64,000 nt of DNA, taken from contig CAVOQT010000017.1 of assembly GCA_963698405.1 (NCBI GenBank), forward strand, positions 1 to 64,000. Direction: 5' to 3'. The position numbers and the translations under genes are program-made. The notes under the pieces are model-generated. The model made no database searches, had not been told where the DNA came from, and saw nothing but the letters and a program-made list of their open reading frames with translations. Positions 45,151 to 55,186 of the stretch are shown here, piece by piece. Source of the stretch: SHZI01 sp963698405 (lineage in GTDB: Bacteria > Pseudomonadota > Gammaproteobacteria > Steroidobacterales > GCA-2729495). Within the stretch, counting starts at the first letter, position 1; each line of letters starts with the position of its first letter.

Positions 45151-46479
45151 GACGTGCGTCCGCTGTCAGCTTGTTCCAGTCGCGTGGCTGACGGCCTGCG
45201 CGTGCGCGTCCAGGCCCTCGAGCCGGGCCAGCGTACGCACCGTCGGCGCCAGCGTGCGCAAGCCGGGCAGCGCTGGCCTCCTGCAGTGTCATGCGGCGCT
45301 GGAAGTCCGCCACCGACAGGCCGCTGTAGGCGCGTGCATAGCCGTAGGTCGGCAGCACGTGATTGGTGCCGCTGCAGTAGTCGCCGACCGATTCGGGCGT
45401 CCACGCACCGATGAAGACCGAGCCAGCAGTATCTCACGCCGGCTGCCAGCTGCCCGCGGCTCAGCAGTCTGCAGGATCAGATGTTCGGGTGCGTAGTCAT
45501 TGGCCACGGTCACGGCATCGGCCAGCGTCCGGCACGATGACGGCAACCGCGTGCCTGAGTGCCTGCGCGATGATGTCCCGACGCGGCAGGCCGGGCAGGG
45601 CGCGGTCGATCTCGGCCTGTACTGCGCTGACCAGTGCCTCGGTCTGTGGCAGACCAGTACGACGTGAGAATCCGGACCATGCTCCGCCTGTGACAGCAGG
45701 TCGAGAGCCACGAAGCGCGGATTGGCCCGCGTCGGCAATCACCATGACCTCGGAGGGACCGGCCGGCATGTCGAGTGCCGCACCGGCCGGATCTGCTGCG
45801 ACCAGCGTCTTGGCCGCGGTCACCCAGGCGTTGCCCGGGCCGAAGATCTTCACGACCTTGGGCACGGTCGCGGTGCCGTAGGCCATCGCGGCGATCGCCT
45901 GGGCGCCGCCGGCCTTGAAGATATCGCGTATGCCGCAGGCCCGGGCAGCAGTCACCACTGCCGGATCAGCGCGGCCGTCGGGACGCGGCGGCGTGCACAT
46001 GACGCGTACCGGGCAGCCGGCGATGCCGGCGGGTACGCCGAGCATGATGGCCGTGGAGGGCAGCGGTGCGGTGCCGGCCGGAACGTACAGGCCGACGGCG
46101 CGCAGTGGTTTGCTGATGCGTTCGCAGACGACGCCCGGCACCGTTTCCACCCGGATGCGGCGGTGCGTTCTGTGCAGCGTGAAAGCGTGTGACGTTGGCG
46201 ATCGCGGTGGCGATTGCCTGATGCGCCTCGGCTGACAGTTCAGCTGCTGCGGCCTGCGACTTCGTCTGCATCAACGCGCAGCGACGTCGAGCTTGGCGCC
46301 ATCGAGTTCTGCAGCCAGGCTGAACAGCGCCGCATCACCTTCCGCGCGGACCCGGTCGACAATCTCGCGCGACCCGGCTGCGGATGTCCGTCGACTGACG
46401 CTGCACGGCCGGACGCTGCAGGAGCCTGGCTGCGCGCCTGCTCATCCAGAGTTGTCCAGTCAACGATACGCATGTGCAT
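45147..46479 (-). CDS. hisD: Histidinol dehydrogenase
   Basis: Zinc enzyme making histidine from histidinol. 'RIVDWTTLDEQAR', 'PGVVCERISKPLRAVGLYVPAGTAPLPS', 'IFGPGNAWVTAAKTLV', 'DMPAGPSEVMVIADA', 'MLPTYGYARAYSGLSVADFQRRMTLQEAS' near the C-terminus. About 444 residues. ATG 46479 directly follows the hisG stop; the second Met (46473) is an alternative. Many frameshifts (near 46430, 46270, 46170, 45720, 45560, 45430 and 45260). Confidence 0.92.
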
Positions 46480-47384
46480 TCAGGCGAGCATCTTTTCCAC
46501 CGGCATGACCAGGATCGAGGTGGCACCCGCACTCTTGAGCGCTTCCAGCGTTTCCCAGAACACGTTTTCGCGGCACACGACATGCACGGCAACCCGGTCA
46601 TCCAGGCCGTCCAGCGGCAGTACGGTCGGCGCCTCAGAGCCGGGCAGCAGGGCCGCGATCTGTGCCAGTGCCGACTTCGGCGCGTGCATCATGATGTACT
46701 TGCTCTCACGCACCTGCATCACGCCTTCGACGCGCTGCAGCAGGCGGTTGATCCACTCGGTCTTCTCCGGCAGGCACTGCCACCGGGGTCTGCAGCACGA
46801 CGGCATGGCTTTCCAGGATCGTTTCGCCCTCGCGGAGCTTGTTGGCGAGCAGCGTCGAGCCGGTGGAGACCAGATCGCAGATCGCTTCGGCACGACCGAG
46901 GCTCGGCGCAATCTCGACCGCACCGGAAAACTCGACGACACCGGCATCGATGTCGTGGCGGCGCAGGTAGTCGCGCACGATCGACGGGTAGCTGGTGGCG
47001 ATCTTCTTGCCCGCCAGGTCGCGGCACCGTGCGCAGCGGGCTGCCATCCGGATAGGCAAAGGCCAGCCGGCAGTGGCCGTAGTCCAGCGAGCGGATGATC
47101 TGGAAGGGCGTGACCGGATCCTGCTCGAGAAAGTGCAGGCGTTTCTCTTCGACGATGTTCAGGCCGGCGATGCCCAGATCGCAGACGTCGTCGCGCACCA
47201 GGCCCGGGATGTCGTCGTCGCGTACCAGCAGAACGTCCACCGGCATGTTTTCGCCAAAGGCGATCAGCTGGTCGGGGCCCCGCGTGTACTTGAGGCCGCA
47301 GCGTTGCAGCAGATCCAGCGACTGTTCGGTCAGTCGGCCGGATTTCTGGATGGCGATCTTGATTCGTGCTGGTTTGTCGGTCAT
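46480..47384 (-). CDS. hisG: ATP phosphoribosyltransferase (long form)
   Basis: First, feedback-controlled step of histidine synthesis. 'KIAIQKSGRLTEQSLDLLQRCG', 'GPDQLIAFGENMPVDVLLVRDDDIPGLV', 'CDLGIAGLNIVEE', and a C-terminal ACT-like regulatory domain ('DRVAVHVVCRENVFWETLEAL', 'SILVMPVEKMLA') that marks the long HisG. About 301 residues. Frameshifts near 47040 and 46780. Begins 6 bases after the TrpR-like gene. Confidence 0.92.
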
Positions 47385-47390
47385 AACATC

Positions 47391-47698
47391 CTACTTTCTG
47401 CGGCGTTGCAGGGCTTTTCTGTAGCCGCCGGCACCGATGTTCAGGTGAACGGGCCACGCGGCCGATCGTCGTCACGCTGACGCCGGTCTGGTCGTGGATC
47501 TGGCGATAGGGCAGGTCACGGTCCAGAAGTTCTGCGACATGCCAGCGGTCGTTGAGCGCCTGCAGTTCCGCAGGCGTGCACAGGTCGGTGAAGAATGCGC
47601 GCAGTTCGCCTGACATCACGCAGGCTGAGGAGCGCGCGGAACAATGCCTGTTCCGCGGCCGCCTCATCCTGCTTGTCGAGTATGCGATGTTCTTTCAT
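47391..47698 (-). CDS. TrpR/YerC-family repressor-like protein heading the his operon
   Basis: About 102 residues. The helix-turn-helix of the TrpR superfamily is plain: 'FTDLCTPAELQALNDRWHVAELL' then 'RDLPYRQIHDQTGVSVTTIGRVAR' and, after a shift near 47450, 'LNIGAGGYRKALQRRRK'. The N-terminus 'ALFRALLSLRDV' has no tryptophan-pocket likeness I can confirm. Another shift near 47620. It is the first gene of the his operon, with a large palindrome on its promoter, so I infer an autoregulated repressor of histidine synthesis, comparable to YerC/HisR proposals. It was not called trpR because no trp gene is near. Confidence 0.82.
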
Positions 47699-47753
47699 GT
47701 GCTGATGTACTAATGCGCTATTACATTAATACATCAGCACCGGGCCTTGGCAA
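47699..47753 (-). promoter_or_regulatory. 42-bp palindromic operator on the his operon promoter
   Basis: Plus-strand 47699-47740 holds 17-base arms GTGCTGATGTACTAATG / CATTAATACATCAGCAC with one mismatch and an 8-base centre. It ends one base from the start codon of the TrpR-like gene. On the minus strand a promoter TTGCCA (47753-47748), 16-base spacer, TATTAA (47731-47726) lies across it, so the palindrome spans about -20 to +20. No Shine-Dalgarno sequence precedes the ATG. Confidence 0.75.
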
Positions 47754-48852
47754 GCCGGATTTTCCGCCATGGCTGATTGGGCCATCGAGGGCCCGCAGCG
47801 ACGGCGTCGCCCATGTCCCGGGTACTGACCGGTGGCCTGCCCGGCAGGGCGATATCTGCGGTGCGGCAACCGCTCTCGATGGCCGCTGATCACCGCCTGC
47901 TCGATCGCCTGGGCTTCCGTCTCGAGGCCCAGCGAGTGACGCAGCAGCATGGCGGCGCTGAGAATCGTGCCGCAGGGATTGGCGATGCCCTGTCCGGCGA
48001 TGTCCGGTGCCGAGCCGTGGATCGGCTCGTAGAGGCCGCGCTTCTCGGCATTCAGCGAGGCGGACGGCAGCATGCCCAGCGAACCGGTCAGCATCGATGC
48101 CTCGTCGGTCAGGATGTCGCCGAACAGGTTCTCGGTCACGATGACGTCGAAATCTGCAGCACGGGACAGCAGGTGCATGGCGGCGGCATCGACGTAGCAG
48201 ATGCTCGAGCTTGCAGCTCGGGAAATTCGCGCGCGTACAGTTCAGTGGCAATCGAACGCCACAGCCGTGGAGGTCTCGAGCACATTGGCCTTGTCGACCG
48301 AGGTGATCTTGCGCCGGCGCGCTGCGCGCCAGTTCGCCGGCCATGCGCAGCACGCGTTCGATTTCCACGCGGGTGTAGGTGCAGACATCGGTGGCCGAGT
48401 CCGGCGTACGCTCCTTGCGTCCAAAGTAGACACCGCCGGTGAGTTCTCGTACCACCAGAATATCGACGCCCGCCAGGCGTTCGCTGCGCAAGGGCGATGA
48501 GGCATACAGGGCGGGGTGAGTCTGCACCGGACGCAGATTGGCAAACACGCCCATCGCCGAGCGCATGGCCAGCAGGCCCTGCTCAGGCCGGATCTTTGCG
48601 TCGGGGTCGCTCCACTTCGGCCCGCCGACGGCGCCCAGCAGTACGGCGTCCGCTTCAGCGCACAGCTTGCGCGTAGCTTCCGGGAAGGGATCGCCGCTGT
48701 CATCGATGGCGATACCGCCGATCAGCGCCTCACGGAAGGTGAAGCGATGCTGGTACTTCGTTCGCAATGACATCTGAGAGTACGCGCAGCGCCTCGGCCA
48801 TGACTTCCGGGCCAATGCCATCGCCAGGCAGTACGCCGATCAGGGCTTCCAT
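47734..48852 (-). CDS. leuB: 3-isopropylmalate dehydrogenase
   Basis: Third step of leucine synthesis. 'IGVLPGDGIGPEVMAEALRVL', 'LLGAVGGPKWSD', 'VDILVVRELTGGVYFG', 'VTENLFGDILTDEASMLTGSLGMLPSASL', 'YEPIHGSAPDIAGQGIANP', 'TRDMGDAVAA'. About 372 residues. Frameshifts near 48770, 48320, 48200 and 47860. The end is approximate (TGA at 47734-47736 in the best frame); it reaches into the his operator, so the his promoter sits in the tail of leuB. Confidence 0.9.
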
Positions 48853-49428
48853 GGGCGCTCGCTTCTCAAAGCGCGTGATGGCATCGGACTGCTGCAGCAG
48901 GTAGCCAAGCTGGTCGACACCGTTCAGCAGGCAGTACTTCGAAAAGCCGTCCAGCGGAAAGGACACCGATCGGCCGTCCGGCAGCTGCAGCTGACAGCTG
49001 GCAACATCGATGCTCAGCTCGACGCCCGGGATTGTCGAGCAGCCAGGCGTGAGTTGCCTGCGTCGACGATCACCGGCAGCAGGCCGTTCTTCAGCGAGTT
49101 GCTGCGGAAGATATCGGCAATCTCGGTGCTGATCACGGCCTGGATGCCGAAATCCAGCAGTGCCCACGGCGCATGCTCGCGTGAGGAACCGCAGCCGAAA
49201 TTGTTGCCGGCAACCAGAATCCTGCAGCCTGCAGCCGCCGGGCGTATTGAGTATGAAATCGGCTTTGGGCTTGCCGTGCTGGTCATAGCGCCAGTCGGCG
49301 AACAGCGCCTTGCCCAGGCCCTTGCGGGTGGTGGTGGTCAGGAAACGGGCCGGAACGATCTGGTCCGTATCGATGTCGGACCTGGGCATCACCACAGTCC
49401 GGGAACGGACGATGTCTATTTTTTCCAT
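48840..49428 (-). CDS. leuD: 3-isopropylmalate dehydratase small subunit
   Basis: Aconitase-family swivel subunit pairing with LeuC. 'VMPRSDIDTDQIVPARFLT', 'FILNTPG', 'VAGNNFGCGSSREHAPWALLDFG', 'STEIADIFRSNSLKNGLLPVIV', 'CLLNGVDQLGYLLQQSDAITRFE'. About 196 residues. Frameshifts near 49230 and 49025. The reading frame runs without stop into leuB; by comparison with other LeuD C-termini the end should lie there, and TGA 48840-48842, overlapping the leuB start, fits if one base is missing. Confidence 0.9.
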
Positions 49429-49454
49429 GGATGATTCTCGACTGGAAGCTGTGC

Positions 49455-50867
49455 TCAGTGCGGCAGGAGCGGGCGCGGATCGGCGATGACACCGGCAATG
49501 GCCGAAGCGGCTGCCGTCAGCGGGCTGGCGAGTACCGAGCGTGCGCCGATACCCTGCCGGCCTTCGAAATTGCGATTGCTGGTGCTGACGCAGAGCTGTC
49601 CCGGCAGTGCGATATCGCCGTTCATGCCGAGGCACATCGAGCAGCCGGCTTCGCGCCACTCGGCGCCGGCTTCCCTGAATACCTTGTCGCAGGCCTTCGG
49701 CTTCCGCCTGCCGCTGTACCTGCTACCGAACCGGGGACGACCAGCATGCGTACCGACCTGGCGACCTTCCGGCCGCGCAGGATCGAAGCCGCATCGTAGC
49801 AGGTCGGACATGCGCGAGTTGGTGCAGCTGCCGACGAAGACCACATCGACGGGCATGCCGAGCATCGGCTTGCCGGCGGTGACTTTCATGTAGGCCAGCG
49901 CCTTGCGGAAGCTCTCGCTGTCGGAGACCGGCACCGGATCCGTCAATCGGTACGACCATGCCGGGGTTGGTGCCGAAGGTCACCATCGGCGTCAGCTGGC
50001 TGACATCGATGGACACTTCGCTGTCAAAGCGTGCATCCGCGTCGGAGGGCAGGGTGCGCCAGCGGGCGACGGCGGCATCCCATGCAGCGCCCTTGTGGCG
50101 CCATCGGCCGGCCATTCAGGTACTGGAATGGTGGTGTCGTCGGGAGCGATCATGCCGGCGCGTGCGCCGGCCTCGATCGACATGTTGCAGATGGTCATGC
50201 GCTGCTCCATGTCGAGGCTGCGAATCGTGCTGCCGCGATACTCGATGACATGTCCGGTGCCACCACCGACACCGATCTTGCCGATGATGGCGAGAATCAC
50301 GTCCTTGGCGGTCACGCCACGCGGCAGCTTGCCTTCGACATTGATGGCCAGCGTTTTGGCTCGGCGTTGCAGCAGGCACTGGGTCGCCAGCACGTGGCCG
50401 ACCTCGGTCGTGCCGATACCGAAACCGAGTGCACCGAAGGCGCCGTGCGTGCTGGTGTGGCTGTCGCCGCAGACGATCGTCTTGCCTGGCTGTGTCACGC
50501 CGAGTTCCGGGCCGATCACGTGGACGATGCCGCGTGCGTCGCTGTCGAAGCCGTGCAGCCGGATGCCGTTCTTGTCGCAGTTCTCGATCATGGTCCGGAT
50601 CTGCGCTGCCGCTGCAGGCTCTGAGACGACGTCGAGATCCTTGAGCGAGGCGATCGGCACGGTCGGTGTTGAGTGATCGAGGGTCGCAACGGTCAGGTCC
50701 GGCCGCCGGATGGACAGGCCGCGGGAACGCAGTACGTTGAACGCCTCCGGCGTCGTCACTTCATGCGTCAGGTGCAGGTCGATATAGAGGACTGCTGGCG
50801 TATCGGCTGACTCGGGTACGACGATATGGTCGTCCCAGACTTTCTGAAAGAGTGATCTACCGCTCAT
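49455..50867 (-). CDS. leuC: 3-isopropylmalate dehydratase large subunit
   Basis: Aconitase-family [4Fe-4S] subunit. 471 residues. 'RSLFQKVWDDHIVVPESADTPAVLYIDLHLTHEVT' region, 'VCGDSHTSTHGAFGALGFGIGTTEV', cluster cysteines in 'GSCTNSRMSDLL' and 'AGCSMCLGMNGD', 'RNFEGRQGIGARSVLASP'. Frameshifts near 50110, 50045, 49940, 49790 and 49700. Between ilvE and leuD. Confidence 0.93.
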
Positions 50868-50882
50868 GTGATGATTCCTGAG

Positions 50883-51810
50883 TTAAGCAAGCGACTCGAG
50901 CCAGCCCCACTTGTCTGCAGTGCTTCCGTTGAACAGGCCAAAAAAGGCGTTCTGGAGTGCCGTCGTGACCGGTCCGCGCACGCCGGAGCCGACCGTGATT
51001 CGGTCCACCGATCTGACCGGCGTGATTTCGGCAGCCGTTCCGGTGAGAAAGATTTCATCGGCCACGTAGAGCATTTCCCGCGGAATGCCCTGTTCCCTGA
51101 CCGGTATGCCGAGGTCGTGCGCCAGCGTCATGACCGCGTCACGCGTAATGCCCTGCAGAACCGAATCCGTGGTCGACGGCGTGATGATCGAGCCATCGCG
51201 AACCAGGAACAGGTTTTCGCCAGCGCCTTCACTGACGGTACCGTTGGTCGACAAGGCAATGCCTTCGGCAAAGCCACGCTCGCGGGCCTCAAGGCTGATC
51301 AGGGTGCTGGACAGGTAGTTGCCGCCGGCCTTGGCCAGCGTCGGGATCGTGTTGGGTGCAACGCGCTGCCAGGACGATATGCAGACATCGACACCTTTCT
51401 CGAGCGCCTCAGCGCCGAGGTATGCACCCCATTCCCAGGCCGCAACCGCCACATCAACCGGATGTCCGGGCGGTGGGAGCGAGGCCCACTTCACCGTAGC
51501 CGCGAAAGGCGATTGGCCGGATATAGGCGCTGCCCAGCTTGTTGCGGGTCACGACTTCCTTGCAGGCTTCGTTGATCACAGCCGGAGTCCAGGGAATCTC
51601 GATACGGTGAATGCGTGCCGAATCGAACATGCGCCGGGTATGGGCTGCAAGCCGAAAAACACGCGGACCATCGGGCGTCTGGTAAACGCGGATGCCCTCG
51701 AATACGGACGAACCGTAGTGCAGGGCGTGGGTCATGACGTGAACCCTGGCGTCGTTCCACGGGATCAGCTTGCCGTTAAACCAGATCCATTCAGTTGTCT
51801 TGATTGCCAT
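50883..51810 (-). CDS. ilvE: Branched-chain amino acid aminotransferase
   Basis: PLP fold-type IV aminotransferase, last step for leucine, valine and isoleucine. 'WIWFNGKLIPWNDARVHVMTHALHYGSSVFEGIRVY', 'YIRPIAFRGYGEVGL', PLP lysine in 'TLAKAGGNYLSS', 'GAGENLFLVRDG', 'EIFLTGTAAEITPV'. About 308 residues. One frameshift near 51470. Its place between leuA and leuC joins the common branched-chain step to the leucine operon. Confidence 0.92.
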
Positions 51811-51843
51811 GCTGTTTCCTCGGCTCTTGGCCTTCGCAAGCGT

Positions 51844-53434
51844 TTAGAGATGTACGATGTTGTCGTTTGTCGGTGATGTCGGTGCGGTGTGGCCCGGTTT
51901 CTGCCGGCAGATGCGGTTGATGACATCCAGATAGGCGAGCGCGCCGGCTTCGACGATGTCGGTGCTGACGCCGTGTCCGCGGTGGTACTTTCCGTTTTCG
52001 TTGACCGTTACCGTTACTTCACCCTGGGCATCTTCACCCGTGGTGGCGCTGTGCACTTCGAAATTCTTCAGGTCGAGGCTGATGCCGGTGGCCCGTTCGA
52101 GCGCCTTGAACGCGGCTTCCACCGGCCCGTCGCCAACCGAGGCTTCGTCGACGATCCGGCCGTCGCAGTGACGCATGCGTACAGCTGCAGCGGCGATTGC
52201 ACCGCGTGCCGGCAGAGATATGCAGTTCGACCATCTCCCAGGGGCCGACGCCGCCGGCATCGGCAGACAGTGCACCGGTGTTCATGATGATGGCTTCGAT
52301 ATCGCCATCGAACATTTCCTTCTTGCGGTCAGCGAGTTTCTTGAACTCGGCAAAGGCCACGTTGATCTGTTCGTCGTCGAGATTGAAGCCGAGCTGCTGA
52401 ACGCGCTCACGGAATGCATGCCGGCCACTGTGCTTGCCCAGCACCAGATTGGACTTGCTGATGCCGATGTCTTCCGGGTTCATGATCTCGTAGGTAGAGG
52501 CGTGCTTCAGCATGCCGTCCTGATGAATGCCCGCCTCATGTGCAAAGGCGTTTTCACCGACCACGGCCTTGTTGCGCGGAACGTGCATGCCGGTAATGCT
52601 CGATACGAGCCGGCTGGTCGGATACAGGCGTCGCGTCTCGATGCCGACTTCGAGGCCGTAGTGATTGGCCCGCGTACGCAGGGCCATCACGACTTCTTCC
52701 AGCGAGCAGTTGCCGGCACGCTCGCCGATGCCGTTGATCGTGCACTCGACCTGGCGTGCGCCGGCGGATACGGCAGCCAGGCTGTTGGCCACCGCCATGC
52801 CGAGATCATCGTGGCAGTGCACGCTGAGCATGATCTGGTCGATGCCCGGCACATGCGTGCGCAGATAGCTGAACAGGGAGGCGAATTCCTCCGGCACCGT
52901 ATAGCCGAGCGTGTCCGGGATGTTGACCGTGCGGGCACCTGCGGCGATCACCGCAGTGACCACATCGGCGAGATAGGCCGGCTCGGTTCGTGAGGCATCT
53001 TCGGCCGAAAACTCGACATCCTCACAGTACTTTCTCGCCAGCTGCACGCCCTCGACCGCGCGACGGATGATCTCTTCCTTCGCCATGTGCAGCTTGTAGG
53101 TGCGGTGGATTTCGCTGGTGGCGAGAAACACGTGAATACGGCTGCGCTGCGCCGGCTTCAGGGCTGCTGCTGCGCGCTCTATGTCATTCGGGTGGCAACG
53201 GGCCAGGCTGCAGATCACCGGTCCGCTGATTTCCGTGGCAATCGCCTGAACCGCATCGAAGTCGCCAGGGGAGGCGGCAGCGAAGCCGGCTTCGATGACA
53301 TCGACGCGCAGATCGCGCAGCGCGGAGGCGACCCGCAGCTTTTCGCTCAGGGTCATGCTGCAGCCCGGGGCCTGCTCGCCGTCGCGGAGCGTCGTGTCGA
53401 AGATCATGACCCGATCCTGGCTCTGCTCGCTCAT
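51844..53434 (-). CDS. leuA: 2-isopropylmalate synthase
   Basis: Commits 2-ketoisovalerate to leucine. 'IFDTTLRDGEQAPGCSM', 'VIEAGFAAASPGDFDAV', 'SVHCHDDLGMAVANSLAA', 'GENAFAHEAGIHQDGML', then the LeuA regulatory dimer domain ('DGPVEAAFKALERATG', 'VTVTVNENGKYHRGHGVSTDIVEAGALAYLDVINRI'), the leucine feedback site. About 529 residues. ATG 53434 follows GAGGAGAG; the upstream in-frame extension crosses the terminator and is not coding. Frameshift near 52210. Confidence 0.94.
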
Positions 53435-53536
53435 CGCTGCTCTCCTCGCCTCAGGTGAAGCCGGACTGTCTGCGGCCTGCTGTTCCCGTTCATTATTGTT
53501 TGAGTGGCAATACAAACGATAATTCTTGGCCAAAAC

Positions 53537-53566
53537 AAAAAACCCCGCCACCTTGCGGGTGCGGGG
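53537..53566 (-). terminator. leu operon attenuator terminator
   Basis: On the minus strand CCCCGC...GCGGGG (plus 53543-53548 and 53561-53566), with further internal pairing CCC/GGT around GCAA, is followed directly by TTTTTT (plus 53537-53542). It stands 102 bases before leuA and 29 bases after the leucine-rich leader peptide, the normal place of an attenuator. Confidence 0.88.
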
Positions 53567-53595
53567 TCTCGATGACTCGTGGGGAAATCAGCCAG

Positions 53596-53661
53596 TCAGA
53601 CGCCCGCGCCCAGGCTATGCAGCACCAGGGGCAGGAGCAGACTGTGTAGTACGCGGCCCAT
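53596..53661 (-). CDS. leuL: leu operon leader peptide
   Basis: A 21-codon frame, ATG 53661 to TGA 53596-53598, starting 'MGRVLHSLLLPL' and ending 'VLHSLGAGV'. Seven of 21 codons are Leu (CTA, CTG, CTC, CTG, CTG, CTG, CTG), including three in a row, and three are Val. Codons 19-20 contain GCGGG, which can pair with CCCGC of the terminator 5' arm, so a ribosome stalled at the Leu codons could favour an antiterminator. This is the classic leuL plan. No good Shine-Dalgarno sequence was seen. Confidence 0.85.
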   Translation of the reverse strand: MGRVLHSLLLPLVLHSLGAGV

Positions 53662-53727
53662 TGGGGGCGTGCTGGTATCCCGGCTCGCGCAACGAGACGT
53701 GCTGATCGTAAACAACCGCATCGTCGA

Positions 53728-53756
53728 ATGTTCTTTTAAGCACGTGTCCTTGTCAA
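53728..53756 (-). promoter_or_regulatory. Candidate promoter of the leu operon
   Basis: A perfect -35 TTGACA (minus strand, 53756-53751) with a 17-base spacer and -10 GAACAT (53733-53728). The predicted transcript would begin about 60 bases before the leader peptide. Confidence 0.5.
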
Positions 53757-53769
53757 CCGCAGCGCCGCT

Positions 53770-53799
53770 TTGGCCAGCGATCGCGATGTCGCGTACTAT
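53770..53799 (+). promoter_or_regulatory. Candidate promoter of the ferredoxin gene
   Basis: -35 TTGGCC (53770-53775), 18-base spacer, -10 TACTAT (53794-53799), 65 bases before the ferredoxin ATG. Back to back with the leu promoter; the remaining gap shows nothing else I recognise. Confidence 0.4.
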
Positions 53800-53863
53800 T
53801 CTGAAGACCGCTCCGCAGGGAGTGATTTTTTTGCCAGTTTGCCGTAGCTGCGACGGATCAGAA

Positions 53864-54184
53864 ATGCCCAAAGTGATATTCAATGATACGAACGGTCGCC
53901 GGATCGAAGTAGAGGCACCGGTCGGCAACTCGGCCATGGAGGCAGCCGTTGATAATGGCGTCACCGGAATCGTGGCTGAATGCGGCGGTGCTTGTGCATG
54001 TGCTACCTGTCATGGCTATGTGGCAGACAGCTGGCTGCCGCGCCTCAAGCCCATGGAAGAGATGGAGGACGCGATGCTGGATGCCGCCACGGATCGCCGT
54101 GCCAACAGCCGCTTGCTGTGCCAGATCGAACTTGAGTCCGGGCTGGATGGTCTTGAAATCACCGTTGCCGATAACACAGGCTGA
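53864..54184 (+). CDS. Adrenodoxin-type [2Fe-2S] ferredoxin
   Basis: Electron carrier. 106 residues, intact: 'MPKVIFNDTNGRRIEVEAPVG', 'GIVAECGGACACATCHGYV' giving Cys-x5-Cys-x2-Cys and the distant fourth Cys in 'SRLLCQIELESGLDGL'. This spacing is that of vertebrate-type/adrenodoxin-like ferredoxins, often partners of cytochrome P450s or oxygenases; it is not the Isc Fdx context. No such partner is in the window. ATG 53864 was chosen over the longer frame, which has no homology. Confidence 0.88.
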   Translation: MPKVIFNDTNGRRIEVEAPVGNSAMEAAVDNGVTGIVAECGGACACATCHGYVADSWLPRLKPMEEMEDAMLDAATDRRANSRLLCQIELESGLDGLEITVADNTG

Positions 54185-54238
54185 GATTGCTCATGCGGCT
54201 CCCAACACTGCGAGCCATCGCTGCCTGAGCGGCCGCTG

Positions 54239-55084
54239 TCATGCGCCGATAGCGGTGCGGATGGCGTCCCAGAGCATACGACCGGCAGTGATGCCCAGAA
54301 ATATCGCAAATAACTGCCGCAGGCGGTGCTGACTCAGGATGTGCGCAAGGTGTGCGCCAAGCGGCACGGTGAGCAAGGTCATCGGTACGATCAGCAACAG
54401 GCCAAGCACATTGACATAACCCAGGCTGAACGCCGCCAGTCCCGGCATGTTCCATCCGCCGATGGCGAAACCGATGGTGGCCGGAATTGAGATGACCAGG
54501 CCGAATCCGGCGGCAGTACCCACGGCACGATGCATGGGAGCACCAAACAGGGTCAACGCCGGGACGCTGAGCGTACCGCCGCCGATACCCATCATCGCGG
54601 AAATGCTGCCAATCAGCACCGGGAAACCCAGGCTTGCAGGACCACGGGGCAAGCTCGTTGCAAGCCGCCAGTCAGGGTTACCGAAGCCCATCTGCAGGGC
54701 AACGAGTACACCGACGATGCCAAACACCGAGGTCAGTACGCTGAAGTCGGCCAAAGTAGCCAGCCAGGTTCCGAACACTGAACCGGCAAATACGGCCGGT
54801 GCCCAGGCCCGAAACAGCTCGGGGTCAAATCCGCCCCGATGCATATGTGCCCGCACTGATCGTATGCTGGTGGGTATGATGGTTGCCAGCGAGGTGCCCA
54901 CAGCCAGATGCATGCGAACGCTGGGGTCTATGCCCAGATAACTGAACAGGTGGTAGAGCACAGGTACCACGACGATGCCGCCGCCGACCCCGAGCAGGCC
55001 AGCCAGTACGCCGGCGACGAGTCCTGTCGCAGCCAGCAGCGGTACCAGCCAGAGCAGCAAGGCAGTGTTTTCAGCAGTGAACAA
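54239..55084 (-). CDS. TauE/SafE-family membrane permease
   Basis: 281 residues, intact. About eight hydrophobic segments in two similar halves, each with the family glycine motif ('GVLAGLLGVGGGIVVVPVL' and 'GSISAMMGIGGGTLSVPAL'). These are putative anion (sulfite, sulfonate or carboxylate) exporters. The start is taken as TTG 55084, 5 bases after AAGGAG; the longer ATG frame upstream lacks this signal. Convergent with the ferredoxin gene. Confidence 0.82.
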   Translation of the reverse strand: MFTAENTALLLWLVPLLAATGLVAGVLAGLLGVGGGIVVVPVLYHLFSYLGIDPSVRMHLAVGTSLATIIPTSIRSVRAHMHRGGFDPELFRAWAPAVFAGSVFGTWLATLADFSVLTSVFGIVGVLVALQMGFGNPDWRLATSLPRGPASLGFPVLIGSISAMMGIGGGTLSVPALTLFGAPMHRAVGTAAGFGLVISIPATIGFAIGGWNMPGLAAFSLGYVNVLGLLLIVPMTLLTVPLGAHLAHILSQHRLRQLFAIFLGITAGRMLWDAIRTAIGA

Positions 55085-55186
55085 GCGTGCTCCTTGAGAT
55101 GACTGAAACGGCGGGCCTGCTGTGACCGGCGGTGCATTGTAGCCGAGCAGCAGAAACCGCGAGTTCGGCAGGATGGAGGTTGATTC

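Noticed and set aside
46480..47667. Apparent TrpR-like/HisG fusion
   Set aside because: TAG of the regulator (47391-47393) and ATG of hisG (47384) are both present; the run-on is due to a shift near 47450.
48730..49659. Apparent LeuD-LeuB fusion with no stop between
   Set aside because: LeuD is expected to end exactly there, and TGA 48840-48842 overlapping the leuB start becomes its stop with one missing base, the usual error in this sequence.
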